This document shows, one piece after another, positions 27,268 through 37,121 of a stretch of 64,000 nucleotides of DNA. The position numbers and the translations under genes are program-made. A model generated the notes under the pieces. That model did no database searches. It was not told where the DNA came from and worked only from the letters and a program-made list of their open reading frames with translations. Positions within the stretch are counted from its first letter, which is position 1. Each line of letters begins with the position of its first letter. This stretch comes from Acinetobacter gyllenbergii CIP 110306 = MTCC 11365 (lineage in GTDB: Bacteria > Pseudomonadota > Gammaproteobacteria > Pseudomonadales > Moraxellaceae). Location of the stretch: contig NZ_ATGG01000011.1 in NCBI RefSeq assembly GCF_000413855.1, positions 124,001 through 188,000 on the forward strand. The letters are read 5' to 3'.

Positions 27268-28722
27268 ATGTCTATTTTAACAAAAGAAATTTGGGATCAA
27301 AAATTATTTCGTGGTACATGGCAATCCGCCAAAAACGGTTATCAAGTGGTTGAAGTTGCGACAGGTGAGTCCTTAGGACAGATTGGTTATGCCGATGCAT
27401 CCGATGTGGTCGAGGCGGCTCAGCAAGCCAAGATTGCACAAAAGCAATGGTGGGCGTTCAGTTATCAAGAACGTCAGTCAGTATTTGAGCGTGCTGTGCA
27501 GATTTTAACTGAACATCAGGCTGAAATTATCCAATGGCTGGTGAAAGAAAGTGGTTCACTACCGTTAAAAGCTGGTTTTGAAGTGAACATTGCTATTCAA
27601 GTACTCAAACATTGTACTGCATTACCCGCAGCTGATCAGGGCACATTATTGCCAACAGCAGCAGGTAAATTGAGTTTGGCTAAGCGAGTGCCTTTAGGTG
27701 TGGTCGGTGTGATTTCGCCGTTTAATTTTCCATTGTATCTTGCGCTACGTGCGGTTGCACCAGCCTTGGCGCTTGGAAATGCGGTGGTCTTAAAACCTGA
27801 TGAACGTACCGCGGTCTGTAGCGGTTACGCGATTGCCCGTATTTTTGAATTGGCTGGTTTACCACAAGGACTGCTACATGTACTGCCTGGTGGGGCTGAA
27901 GTGGGCGAAGCACTGACCTTGGATAAAAATATTGCCAGTATTCAATTTACCGGTTCAACGCATGTAGGGCGGATTGTGGGTGCAAATGCGGCTAAAACAC
28001 TGAAAAAAGTATCGCTTGAGTTAGGCGGTAAAAACTCGCTAATTATTCTGGACGATGCCGATATTGAGCTTGCGGCAGAGAATATCGCGTGGGGTGCTTT
28101 TTTGCATTCAGGTCAAATCTGTATGACTTCTGGAAAAATCCTGGTTCAGGAAAAGATCTATCCGCAAGTCAAACAACGTGTGATTGAAAAGGTCAAAAAT
28201 TTTGTGGTGGGCAATCCTTTGCATAACGATGTCACGATTGGCCCTTTGATTAATGCCAAACAATCACAACGGGTTGAGCAGTTGGTCAATGAAGCAATAG
28301 CGCATGGGGCTAAACTGGAGGTTGGTGGACAGGCCAATGGTGTGTTTTTTGAACCAACGGTCTTAGCAGATGTCAAACAGGACAATCCAATTTTTGCTGA
28401 GGAAATTTTCGGTCCTGTTGCCGTGCTGATTCCTTTTAACAGCGATGAACAGGCCATTGAACTTGCAAATGATGGAGATTACGGGCTTTCGGCGGGGATT
28501 ATTACTGCCAATGTTGGGCGTGGCATGCAGCTTGGCCAACAATTGAATGTAGGCTTATTGCATATCAATGATCAAACCGTCAATGATGAAACGGTGAATC
28601 CCTTTGGTGGCTTTGGTGCTTCAGGCAATGGCACACGGATTGGTGGACCTGCGAATGAGGATGAGTTTACTCAATGGCAATGGATGACGATTCAGGCACA
28701 AGCGCCTCATTATCCATTCTAA
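27268..28722 (+). CDS. benzaldehyde-type (aromatic) NAD(P)-dependent aldehyde dehydrogenase
   Basis: 484 residues from ATG 27268 (GAGG at 27258-27261). Motifs: SPFNFPLYLALRA, the cofactor segment FTGSTHVGR, general-base Glu in LELGGKNS and the nucleophile Cys in HSGQICMTSG. It closely resembles XylC/AreC benzaldehyde dehydrogenases (RVPLGVVGVISPFNFP, LPGGAEVGEALT). Lying between the paa operon and pobR/pobA, it may oxidise 4-hydroxybenzaldehyde to 4-hydroxybenzoate, vanillin-type aldehydes or benzaldehyde. Exact substrate unknown. Confidence 0.85.
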   Translation: MSILTKEIWDQKLFRGTWQSAKNGYQVVEVATGESLGQIGYADASDVVEAAQQAKIAQKQWWAFSYQERQSVFERAVQILTEHQAEIIQWLVKESGSLPLKAGFEVNIAIQVLKHCTALPAADQGTLLPTAAGKLSLAKRVPLGVVGVISPFNFPLYLALRAVAPALALGNAVVLKPDERTAVCSGYAIARIFELAGLPQGLLHVLPGGAEVGEALTLDKNIASIQFTGSTHVGRIVGANAAKTLKKVSLELGGKNSLIILDDADIELAAENIAWGAFLHSGQICMTSGKILVQEKIYPQVKQRVIEKVKNFVVGNPLHNDVTIGPLINAKQSQRVEQLVNEAIAHGAKLEVGGQANGVFFEPTVLADVKQDNPIFAEEIFGPVAVLIPFNSDEQAIELANDGDYGLSAGIITANVGRGMQLGQQLNVGLLHINDQTVNDETVNPFGGFGASGNGTRIGGPANEDEFTQWQWMTIQAQAPHYPF

Positions 28723-28743
28723 GCTATCTTGGAAATTCCTTCT

Positions 28744-28773
28744 GATTTGTCTCTAAAGCATTAGGGACAAATC
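28744..28773. terminator. stem-loop between convergent aldehyde dehydrogenase and pobR
   Basis: GATTTGTCTCTAA pairs with TTAGGGACAAATC around AGCA, with one T-G mismatch in the DNA. No real T-run follows, so termination is probable only from position. Confidence 0.5.
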
Positions 28774-28776
28774 CCT

Positions 28777-29592
28777 TTAAATTACATTACGTAGTTCATT
28801 GGCGGTGTTGCGCAGTAGCGGCAAAATCTGCTGGACTAAATAATCTTCTTGTACTCGGTTGGTCTGTGACATGCAGTTTAGCGCTGCAATCGCTTTTCCT
28901 TGGGCATTGATCACAGGTACAGCAATCGCAATCACACCGAGTTCGTGTTCTTCTTTGGATAGGCAGTGATCTGCTTCTGATATTGTTTTCAGTACCTCAA
29001 AAAACTTGATTTCGTCGGTTATTGTAAAAGGGGTTAAACGTCTTAAACCGAACCTTTTCACCCAGTCCCGTTGAGCTTGTTCAGATAACGCTGCTAATAA
29101 TACTTTGCCTGTTGAGGTTGCATGTGCAGGTAAGCGATTGCCCAAATGCATACCATAAGGGCTGACACGAAGATTATCCTGTTGAGGCAGATAGCTACGA
29201 GCAATCGGGACTACCTCGTTATCATCTAGAACCACCAATGAAAAGGTTAATGTGGTTTGTGCAGATAAAAGATTCAGGAAAGATTGGGCAATTTTAGGCA
29301 GATGGGCTGAACTTAAATAAGAACTTGAGAAACGTAATACACGATGGGTGAGCCAGAAATAATGCTCATCTGTCTCTAAATAGCCTAGATATTTCAAAGT
29401 CTTAAGATAACGCCGTGCTGCTGTCCGACTGATTCCAGTCCGTTCAGCCACTTGAGTGACATTTAAACGTTGTCGATCAACCCCAAAAGCCTCCAGTAAA
29501 GCTAGGCCCTTTGCTAAACCTGCAATGTAGTCTTCCTGACGAATCTGTTCATATGAACTAGGGTGCTCTAATACAGCATCAACCTTAACCAT
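28777..29592 (-). CDS. pobR: IclR-family activator of 4-hydroxybenzoate hydroxylase, PobR
   Basis: 271 residues from ATG 29592 (GGAA upstream), matching the Acinetobacter PobR length; a longer open frame to 29685 crosses the promoter and is rejected. The N-terminal winged helix has NVTQVAERTGISRTAARRYLKTL. The C-terminal IclR effector domain has GNRLPAHATSTGKVLLAAL. It activates pobA with 4-hydroxybenzoate. The two genes are divergent, with a perfect palindrome in the spacer. Confidence 0.93.
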   Translation of the reverse strand: MVKVDAVLEHPSSYEQIRQEDYIAGLAKGLALLEAFGVDRQRLNVTQVAERTGISRTAARRYLKTLKYLGYLETDEHYFWLTHRVLRFSSSYLSSAHLPKIAQSFLNLLSAQTTLTFSLVVLDDNEVVPIARSYLPQQDNLRVSPYGMHLGNRLPAHATSTGKVLLAALSEQAQRDWVKRFGLRRLTPFTITDEIKFFEVLKTISEADHCLSKEEHELGVIAIAVPVINAQGKAIAALNCMSQTNRVQEDYLVQQILPLLRNTANELRNVI

Positions 29593-29617
29593 GCTTCCAT
29601 TCCTGTTATTGTGATGT

Positions 29618-29638
29618 TTTGTCCGATATTCGGACAAA
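29618..29638. promoter_or_regulatory. candidate PobR operator in the pobR/pobA spacer
   Basis: Perfect 9-3-9 inverted repeat: TTTGTCCGA, TAT, TCGGACAAA. It lies 26 bases before pobR and 94 before pobA in a 139-base spacer. Such a dyad fits an IclR-family operator, but binding is inferred. Confidence 0.6.
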
Positions 29639-29704
29639 TGAAATGATAAACGGTTCTTTTCAACTTGGCTATCTCGTGCACACAACTTAAAAGCAGTAAG
29701 TTAA

Positions 29705-30955
<1,251 letters not shown>

Positions 30956-30962
30956 AGCAAAT

Positions 30963-30998
30963 AAAAAAGGCCTGTCCAATGCGTTGGGCAGGCCTTTT
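30963..30998. terminator. bidirectional terminator between pobA and the UbiB-family gene
   Basis: AAAAGGCCTG and CAGGCCTTTT form the base of a long stem that extends with CCAA/TTGG around a short loop. A- and T-runs on both sides suit convergent genes. Confidence 0.88.
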
Positions 30999-31016
30999 AA
31001 ATATTGAATAAGTAAC

Positions 31017-32393
31017 TTATTCAGCAAATTGCGGAATCATTTTACGTACATTGGTCTTTGCTTCAATCACGGTCATAAAGGTATAAGCACCAATGAATTT
31101 GCGACTAATAAACATAAATTCTTTTGGAGGAATCGAGAAATAGCGTGACGCCATCGATTGCCCCGCCTGTTGCATTACACGATTATGCAGTTGGCTCTTT
31201 TTCCAGTCATAGCGATCTTGATCATCCATAATCCCTGTAGGCATATCTGGATTGTTGCTCGGGCAGCTAAATGCCTCTGTTGCAATCAGGAACACATCCG
31301 CCATACCAGGTTTAACACTTTCAGGCATGGCATCAAAAAATTCATAGCCTGTCATAGCTTTAACCATGGCATTTTTATCATGCTCATAACCTGCATGAAT
31401 CAGATTGCGGGCTACGGTCAGTAAATTGTTATCAAATTGGCGAATTGCACCAAAGTCGAGTAGCACAATTTTATCTTTAACATCCTCACCGTTGCCTAAA
31501 CGAACCAAGTAGTTACCAAAGTTCGGGTCAGTCTGCATTTCACCCCATTCAAATAGTTCACGCACTGCGATTTCTAAAGAGGCTTCGCCTAATCGGTTGC
31601 GACGCTCTTGAGGGAGGGAAAGCATTACTGGGCTATTGACTGGTACGCCACGCTCAAAAGTCATGCACAACACTTTCTCAGCGCAAAATTCCTCAATGAT
31701 TTCAGGCACTACATAACGAGGATCATCTTTCAATCGCTCAGCAAAGCGACGTGTCGTTGCCGCTTCAATGCCATAATCGACTTCACGATGCATCATTTCA
31801 CGAACTTCATCAAACCACTGATCAAACTCGCGGGTTTGAGGTACCATGCGAGTGAGCTTCAGCATGTTCTTAAACAGATTCATGTCGGAATCAATGGCTT
31901 CAGCAACACCTGGATACTGGATTTTCAGCACTAACTCTAAACCATCTGACTTACGGGTAGCACGATGGACTTGGGCAAGTGAGGCTGTTCCAATCGGTTC
32001 ATGATCAATCGTCAGCTCATCGAGTTTCGAGCCCAGTTGATCTTGTAAGTGCGTTTTAATTGCAGGCCAAGCCAAGGCAACAGTTTGGTTGTTGAGTGTA
32101 TTTAAGGCTTGTGTGATTTCTTCAGGTAAAAAATGTTCGCCGTAAAGCGCCATCATTTGCCCAATCTTGACGATTGAACCTTTTAATTTCCCAATTTCAG
32201 AAACTAAATAGTGCGCCTGTTCAGCCATGGCTTTTTTACGTTTCTTCTCTTTTTCTTCTTCACTAGAAAATAGGGAAGTAGCACTTGCAGTTGCCCAACG
32301 TGTTCCAGCAAGTAAAGAAGCTTTTGCAATAGATAAGCGACGATCCACCGATGAGGTTTTTAGATTCTTAAGCTTATCGTTCTGATCTGACAT
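31017..32393 (-). CDS. ABC1/UbiB/AarF-family atypical kinase
   Basis: 458 residues. The ADCK/UbiB family signature KGSIVKIGQMMA is near 71-82, followed by the Ala-rich nucleotide loop GTASLAQVHRA, a conserved Lys (LVLKIQYPG), REVDYGIEA, the catalytic-loop segment DPNFGNYL and the metal-binding DFGA. No C-terminal transmembrane pair like that of E. coli UbiB is visible. Family members support ubiquinone synthesis or other lipid metabolism as ATPases. Ordinary ubiB may be elsewhere, so no symbol is given. Confidence 0.85.
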   Translation of the reverse strand: MSDQNDKLKNLKTSSVDRRLSIAKASLLAGTRWATASATSLFSSEEEKEKKRKKAMAEQAHYLVSEIGKLKGSIVKIGQMMALYGEHFLPEEITQALNTLNNQTVALAWPAIKTHLQDQLGSKLDELTIDHEPIGTASLAQVHRATRKSDGLELVLKIQYPGVAEAIDSDMNLFKNMLKLTRMVPQTREFDQWFDEVREMMHREVDYGIEAATTRRFAERLKDDPRYVVPEIIEEFCAEKVLCMTFERGVPVNSPVMLSLPQERRNRLGEASLEIAVRELFEWGEMQTDPNFGNYLVRLGNGEDVKDKIVLLDFGAIRQFDNNLLTVARNLIHAGYEHDKNAMVKAMTGYEFFDAMPESVKPGMADVFLIATEAFSCPSNNPDMPTGIMDDQDRYDWKKSQLHNRVMQQAGQSMASRYFSIPPKEFMFISRKFIGAYTFMTVIEAKTNVRKMIPQFAE

Positions 32394-32588
32394 GAAAGAA
32401 AAGTCCTATGCTGAAATCGGAGGGTTGAAAGCCGAGACTTGAATTGTAGCGGATATTACAGCTTTTGAACGTATTAAAATAGTTCAATCTCTTGAATTAT
32501 CAGTCTAAATTTGTGCAATAAGAGCAACTACTCTTAAATAGCCTAAGTAAAAATTTCGTATTTACGTGATCTTTACTATACATATGTC

Positions 32589-32894
32589 CTAAATTTTAAA
32601 CTGAATTTTGAGTGAAGACTTTCGCATTAAAGCCGCTCTGTTGCTATGGATATGTTTCACTAACATTCGCTTAACCTGACTATGATGAAAGCCAACCGCA
32701 TAAGCTTTGACAATAATAATACTGGGGAGCGTAAAGAAAAAATACTTGGTGTCGTCTAAAGTCGCATCTCTGAAAATGCCTTCTTCAATAAGCATCTCTC
32801 TGAGAAATTGTTTTTCAGCTTGTACTGTGCTGGATGATTCATCATCCCAATAATTCTGACGCATTGCCATCAAATTATTATGCTTATAACTCAT
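32589..32894 (-). CDS. hypothetical protein, orphan
   Basis: 101 residues from ATG 32894 (an in-frame TTG at 32930 gives 113). I do not recognise the family. The N-terminal half is charged (YWDDESSS, AEKQFLREMLIEEGIF), followed by a short hydrophobic stretch (FFFTLPSIIIVKAYAVGF) and a basic C terminus (KRMLVKHIHSNRAALMRK). It could be a small regulatory or membrane-associated protein. It is isolated, with AT-rich spacers on both sides. The gene is plausible but weakly supported. Confidence 0.5.
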   Translation of the reverse strand: MSYKHNNLMAMRQNYWDDESSSTVQAEKQFLREMLIEEGIFRDATLDDTKYFFFTLPSIIIVKAYAVGFHHSQVKRMLVKHIHSNRAALMRKSSLKIQFKI

Positions 32895-33059
32895 AGAACC
32901 ATTGAGCCTGTTTATTTCACCGTTAGCCAATATATGAGGTTGCTAGGGTATTTATCAAGAATAGATTTATATCAAAAATAGCCTAAGCAAATTTAAACCT
33001 TTATTTAAAAATGATACACTTATCTAACTGCTAAACTTAGACAAAAATACCGAATTGTT

Positions 33060-33527
33060 ATGACACCTGCTTGTAAACTATTGGAAAAAAATAAAATATC
33101 ATTTTCTATTCATGAGTATGAACATGATGTAAATGCAAAAAGTTTCGGACTGGAAGCAGCAGAAAAACTCAATTTAAAGGTGGAAGAAGTTTTTAAAACC
33201 TTAATGGTGACCGACGAAAAGAATTATTTCATTGCAGTTCTACCAGTGAATCACCAACTCAATCTAAAAAAAGTGGCGACAGCAGTAGGCTGTAAGAAAC
33301 TACAAATGGCCAATCCTAAAGATGCTGAGCGCCTAACAGGTTATCTGGTAGGGGGGATTAGCCCATTAGGACAAAAGAAACGTCTTAAGACCGTTATTGA
33401 TGCGACGGCGAAAGCGTTTGATAAAATTTATGTCAGTGGTGGGAGAAGAGGGCTGGACATTGGTGTTGACCCGCAGGATTTAGCAACATTGCTTGGCGCA
33501 GGATTCTTTGATCTTTTAGACAAATAA
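33060..33527 (+). CDS. ybaK: Cys-tRNA(Pro)/Cys-tRNA(Cys) deacylase YbaK
   Basis: 155 residues of the YbaK/EbsC fold. It removes cysteine misattached to tRNA-Pro in trans. The conserved catalytic Lys is in [10 protein letters not shown], with [14 protein letters not shown] and [13 protein letters not shown] as family hallmarks. Single gene upstream of the siderophore locus; ordinary in composition. Confidence 0.92.
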   Translation: MTPACKLLEKNKISFSIHEYEHDVNAKSFGLEAAEKLNLKVEEVFKTLMVTDEKNYFIAVLPVNHQLNLKKVATAVGCKKLQMANPKDAERLTGYLVGGISPLGQKKRLKTVIDATAKAFDKIYVSGGRRGLDIGVDPQDLATLLGAGFFDLLDK

Positions 33528-33627
33528 AATAAAAGCTGTAGACAATGTAATTATTAAGATACTGTTATTTCTATGTTTTTATAAATCTATAAAAGCTATT
33601 GCCAATACAAAAATTATCATTTTATTT

Positions 33628-33646
33628 AATGAGAATTATTATTATC
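33628..33646 (+). promoter_or_regulatory. probable Fur box (upstream) of the siderophore operon
   Basis: TGAGAAT-T-ATTATTA (33630-33644) matches 13 of 15 positions of the 7-1-7 Fur consensus TGATAATNATTATCA. It lies in the 335-base gap before the first synthetase gene, about 100 bases before a second, better site. Confidence 0.6.
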
Positions 33647-33743
33647 TTTTTGTATCTTTATTAAGCTAAATCAATATTTAAAACAATTTAATTCAATAGC
33701 TTATATCATTTATTTCAGGTTCTTTTATGGAATTGAAATAGTA

Positions 33744-33762
33744 AATGATAATAATTATCATT
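33744..33762 (+). promoter_or_regulatory. perfect Fur box of the siderophore operon
   Basis: TGATAAT-A-ATTATCA (33746-33760) matches the 7-1-7 Fur consensus at every specified position and extends as a 19-base palindrome. It lies about 100 bases before the first gene, so iron should repress the operon. The rest of the 33528-33862 gap is AT-rich with no other gene seen. Confidence 0.85.
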
Positions 33763-33862
33763 AGTTCCATCTTAATCGCAAACTCCCTTGTGCTTAAGAT
33801 ATGTTTCAGGCCTAAAACATTTCGAAAAACAAATTAACTCTCTTGAAAGAGGATACCGTCAG

Positions 33863-35647
33863 ATGCAATCACTTGCCAATCGGTTGGCGATGCAACATTT
33901 CGTCAATGCATATACGCAAGAAACTGGCAAAGGTCACTTGCTAGATAACAGTCAGCAAAGTCCACAACAACAAGCGTTAAGCCAAGGTTTGACGCTGTTA
34001 TCAATCCCTATCCATTCTATTCAAGCGCAATGTAATTTCCCTTTATCTTATGTCAGTCGAGTCGGGCGACATCGTTTAGCAGATCTTCCACAAATTATTA
34101 TCCATGGACAAGTCAAACCATTTAGTACAGTTGCAATCGTCGGGTTATTGCTTGAGGAATTGGTTTTTGAGTCCTCTATTCCATTAGATGCAGCTTCTTT
34201 GCTGGAGAAGTGGATTCAGAGCCGTGATGCATTGCAACAGTTTTTAGCACAGCGTGAAGCTGATTTTGATGACTTAGTCAAAGCAGGCCAGAGTTTTATT
34301 GAAACCGAGCAGGCGCTTATTCTAGGGCATAGTATGCATCCAGCGCCGAAAAGTAGAACCGGTTTTGTGCATGAGGATTGGTTAAAGTTCTCACCTGAAC
34401 ACAAAGGCAAGACTCAATTGCATTATTGGTTAGTGCATCAGGACTATATTTCAGAAGGCAGCGCTACGGATGAAAGTATTTCAGTCCAATTAAAAACAGC
34501 GTTACAGTGGTATTTGTCTGAAAATGATCTCAATCTGCTCAAGACCCACACCGAATATAAATTACTCCCATTACATCCTTGGCAAGCCCGTTATTTGCAA
34601 AGTAAGCCTTGGTTTGAACGTTTAAAACAAACGGGGCAGTTAATTGATGTAGGCTTACGAGGCTGGCAATTTTCTCCAACCACTTCAATCCGAACACTGG
34701 CGAGTTTTAATGCGCCGTGGATGGTAAAACCATCACTTTCGGTGATGATCACCAACTCGATTCGGGTGAACTTAGCCAAAGAATGCCACCGTGGTGAGTT
34801 AACCCACCGTCTATGGCACAGTGAGTTTGGTCAGAATATTTTAAAGCAATGCCCAAGCTTAAAAGCGGTGAATGATCCAGCATGGATTGCTTTAAAAATT
34901 GATGATGAAGTGGTGAATGAAAGTATCTGTATTTTCCGCGATCAGCCATTCCATCCGCATCAGCAAGTGACATGTATTGCATCCTTATGTCAGGATCATC
35001 CAGATAAGCCTTTAAATCGTTTTAATGCCTTATTCGCAAAAATTGCAAAAGCACATCATGAAACCGATTTTTCAGAAATTGCTCTGGATTGGTTTAACCG
35101 CTTCCTTGAAGTCAGTTTGCAACCGTTGATGTATCTATACCATCGTTATGGCATGGCTTTTGAGTCGCATCAGCAGAATGTGCTGTTGGAGTTAGAGAAT
35201 CATTTCCCTAAAACCTTATGGTTACGTGATAACCAAGGTTTTTATTATATTGAAGAGTTTGCAACCGAAATTCTGCAAGCACTGCCTGAACTGAAAGAAA
35301 AAGCATTTGCCGTTGGCCCTAAAGATTTCGTGGATGAACGTTTTAGTTATTATTTCTTTGGTAATACCTTGTTTGGCATTATTAATGCCATTGGCGCAAC
35401 AGGCTATATTACTGAAGATGAATTGCTCGAACATCTAACAAGTTTCTTGCAGGAGCAATTGCAGCAATATCCAGACAGTACCTTGTTGCAGGGATTATTG
35501 TTTAATTCAACACTGCCTTATAAAGGTAATTTGCTCACACGTTTGCATGAGTTAGATGAGCTCATCGCACCAGTTGAAAATCAATCTGTCTATGTGCAAC
35601 TGCCAAATCCGCTGCGTATTTCACAGAAGGATGTCAGTTATGCTTGA
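33863..35647 (+). CDS. NRPS-independent siderophore synthetase, IucA/IucC family (IucA/RhbC-like)
   Basis: Condenses citrate with an N-hydroxy-N-acyl diamine or amine using ATP. 594 residues from ATG 33863 (AGAGGA upstream); a TTG at 33788 would add 25 unlikely residues. Family features: GHSMHPAPKSRTGF (ATP region), HPWQARYL, TSIRTLASF, KPSLSVMITNSIRV and YGMAFESHQQN. The C-terminal part resembles the ferric-iron reductase-like FhuF fold of the family. First gene of the operon, eight bases overlapping the hydroxylase gene. Confidence 0.9.
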   Translation: MQSLANRLAMQHFVNAYTQETGKGHLLDNSQQSPQQQALSQGLTLLSIPIHSIQAQCNFPLSYVSRVGRHRLADLPQIIIHGQVKPFSTVAIVGLLLEELVFESSIPLDAASLLEKWIQSRDALQQFLAQREADFDDLVKAGQSFIETEQALILGHSMHPAPKSRTGFVHEDWLKFSPEHKGKTQLHYWLVHQDYISEGSATDESISVQLKTALQWYLSENDLNLLKTHTEYKLLPLHPWQARYLQSKPWFERLKQTGQLIDVGLRGWQFSPTTSIRTLASFNAPWMVKPSLSVMITNSIRVNLAKECHRGELTHRLWHSEFGQNILKQCPSLKAVNDPAWIALKIDDEVVNESICIFRDQPFHPHQQVTCIASLCQDHPDKPLNRFNALFAKIAKAHHETDFSEIALDWFNRFLEVSLQPLMYLYHRYGMAFESHQQNVLLELENHFPKTLWLRDNQGFYYIEEFATEILQALPELKEKAFAVGPKDFVDERFSYYFFGNTLFGIINAIGATGYITEDELLEHLTSFLQEQLQQYPDSTLLQGLLFNSTLPYKGNLLTRLHELDELIAPVENQSVYVQLPNPLRISQKDVSYA

Positions 35648-37121
35648 TTTTATTGGAATTGGTCTAGGACCATTTAATCTGAGTCTGGCCAGCCTGCTAC
35701 ATAATAAAAGTACACTGAACTATGCAATTTTCGAGCAGAAAGCTCAGTTTGACTGGCATGCAGGAATGCAGTTACCCAACACTGTATTGCAAGTGCCGTT
35801 TATGGCCGATCTGGTGTCAATGGTTGATCCAACCAGCCCTTTTAGCTTTTTGAATTATCTGCGTCATCAGCAGCGTTTATATAAGTTTTACTTTTTAGAA
35901 CAGCCGCATATTCCACGCTGTGAATATAACCACTATTGCCAATGGGTTGCAGAGCAATTGGATTGTATTGAATACCAATCTCGTGTTCTGAAGATTGAAC
36001 CTCAAACCATTGGCTTTAAAGTTGTGGTGGAATCGGAAGGTGTTCAGCACAGTTATTTATGCCGTCATCTGGTCATCGGAAGCGGTAATGTGCCTCACTT
36101 GCCTGAATGTTTGACCAAAGTACAGCAACAGCAACCACAAAAATGTCTGCATTCTGCGCAATATATGACGCATGCCGATACAGATTTACACGGCGATGTG
36201 GTGGTACTTGGTTCAGGGCAATCTGCTGCCGAAGTCTTTATTGATCTGTTTGATGAGCAGCAAGATACAGCCAATCATCAGTTCGACCTACACTGGTTTA
36301 CGCGTTCTCAGGGCTTCTTCCCAATGGAATATGCGCCATTAGGACTGGAGCATTTTAGCCCAGATTATGCACAGCATTTTTATACTTTACCAACTGAGAA
36401 GAAAGAACAGCAATTGCAGCAGCAGTCTTTGTTATACAAGGGCATTAGTGCAAAGACCATCCGTGAAATCTATCAAAAATTGTATCACCGTAGCATTGCG
36501 GGTCAAAGTTTGCAGACACATTTACATAGCCAATGTGATTTGAAAGATGCAGAAGTATTAGATGCGCAAAAAATTCGGCTGCATTTCCAACATCGTGCCA
36601 CGGCACAGGCTTTCCACTTAGATTGTGATTTCCTGATTGCTGCAACAGGTTACGTTACGCCTGACTTTGACTTTATGCAGTTGCTGAAACCTTATATTGA
36701 ATTTGATCATAAACAACGTTGGCAAATCACAGCAGACTATCGTGTCGTACATCATCTGAATGGCCATATTTTTGTTCAAAATCAAGAAATGCATAGCCAT
36801 GGTGTCGGTACACCAGACTTAGGGCTGGGTGCTTATCGTGCAGCGACAATTATCAATCAATTGCTTGGTGAGCCACTTTATGAACTTGCTCAGCAGGCGC
36901 AAACCTTCCAGCATTTTGAAATCACTCAAAATCCTAAAATCCAAATGGTAGATGACCAAGCGCTGCCAGAAGATGCTGTTTCTGGAAAAGTTGTGAACAA
37001 AAAACACTCTATTTTAAAGAAAACAGAACAGAACACGATTACGGCACATTCAAATAGTCGCTGTGCAAATACACGGGCACAAAATGCTTCTGTACATTCA
37101 ACTTATGAGAAATTGATATGA
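35640..37121 (+). CDS. IucD/RhbE-like amine N-monooxygenase
   Basis: FAD/NADPH enzyme that N-hydroxylates lysine, ornithine or a diamine to build the hydroxamate. 493 residues from ATG 35640 (AAGGA upstream). FAD motif IGIGLGPFNLSLA (4-16), NADPH motif VLGSGQSAAEVF near 198, and the family ATGY near 335 are present. A tail of roughly 45 residues rich in Lys, Asn and Ser follows the normal end. Substrate probably 1,3-diaminopropane, by analogy with rhizobactin and acinetoferrin. Confidence 0.9.
   Translation: MLDFIGIGLGPFNLSLASLLHNKSTLNYAIFEQKAQFDWHAGMQLPNTVLQVPFMADLVSMVDPTSPFSFLNYLRHQQRLYKFYFLEQPHIPRCEYNHYCQWVAEQLDCIEYQSRVLKIEPQTIGFKVVVESEGVQHSYLCRHLVIGSGNVPHLPECLTKVQQQQPQKCLHSAQYMTHADTDLHGDVVVLGSGQSAAEVFIDLFDEQQDTANHQFDLHWFTRSQGFFPMEYAPLGLEHFSPDYAQHFYTLPTEKKEQQLQQQSLLYKGISAKTIREIYQKLYHRSIAGQSLQTHLHSQCDLKDAEVLDAQKIRLHFQHRATAQAFHLDCDFLIAATGYVTPDFDFMQLLKPYIEFDHKQRWQITADYRVVHHLNGHIFVQNQEMHSHGVGTPDLGLGAYRAATIINQLLGEPLYELAQQAQTFQHFEITQNPKIQMVDDQALPEDAVSGKVVNKKHSILKKTEQNTITAHSNSRCANTRAQNASVHSTYEKLI

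Noticed and set aside
33529..33620. Degenerate direct repeat (TAAAAGCTGTAGACAAT and TAAAAGCTATTGCCAAT, about 60 bases apart)
   Set aside because: Too imperfect and AT-rich to separate from chance.
35556..35639. Upstream extension of the IucD-like frame
   Set aside because: It overlaps the preceding gene deeply; the FAD motif starts right after ATG 35640.
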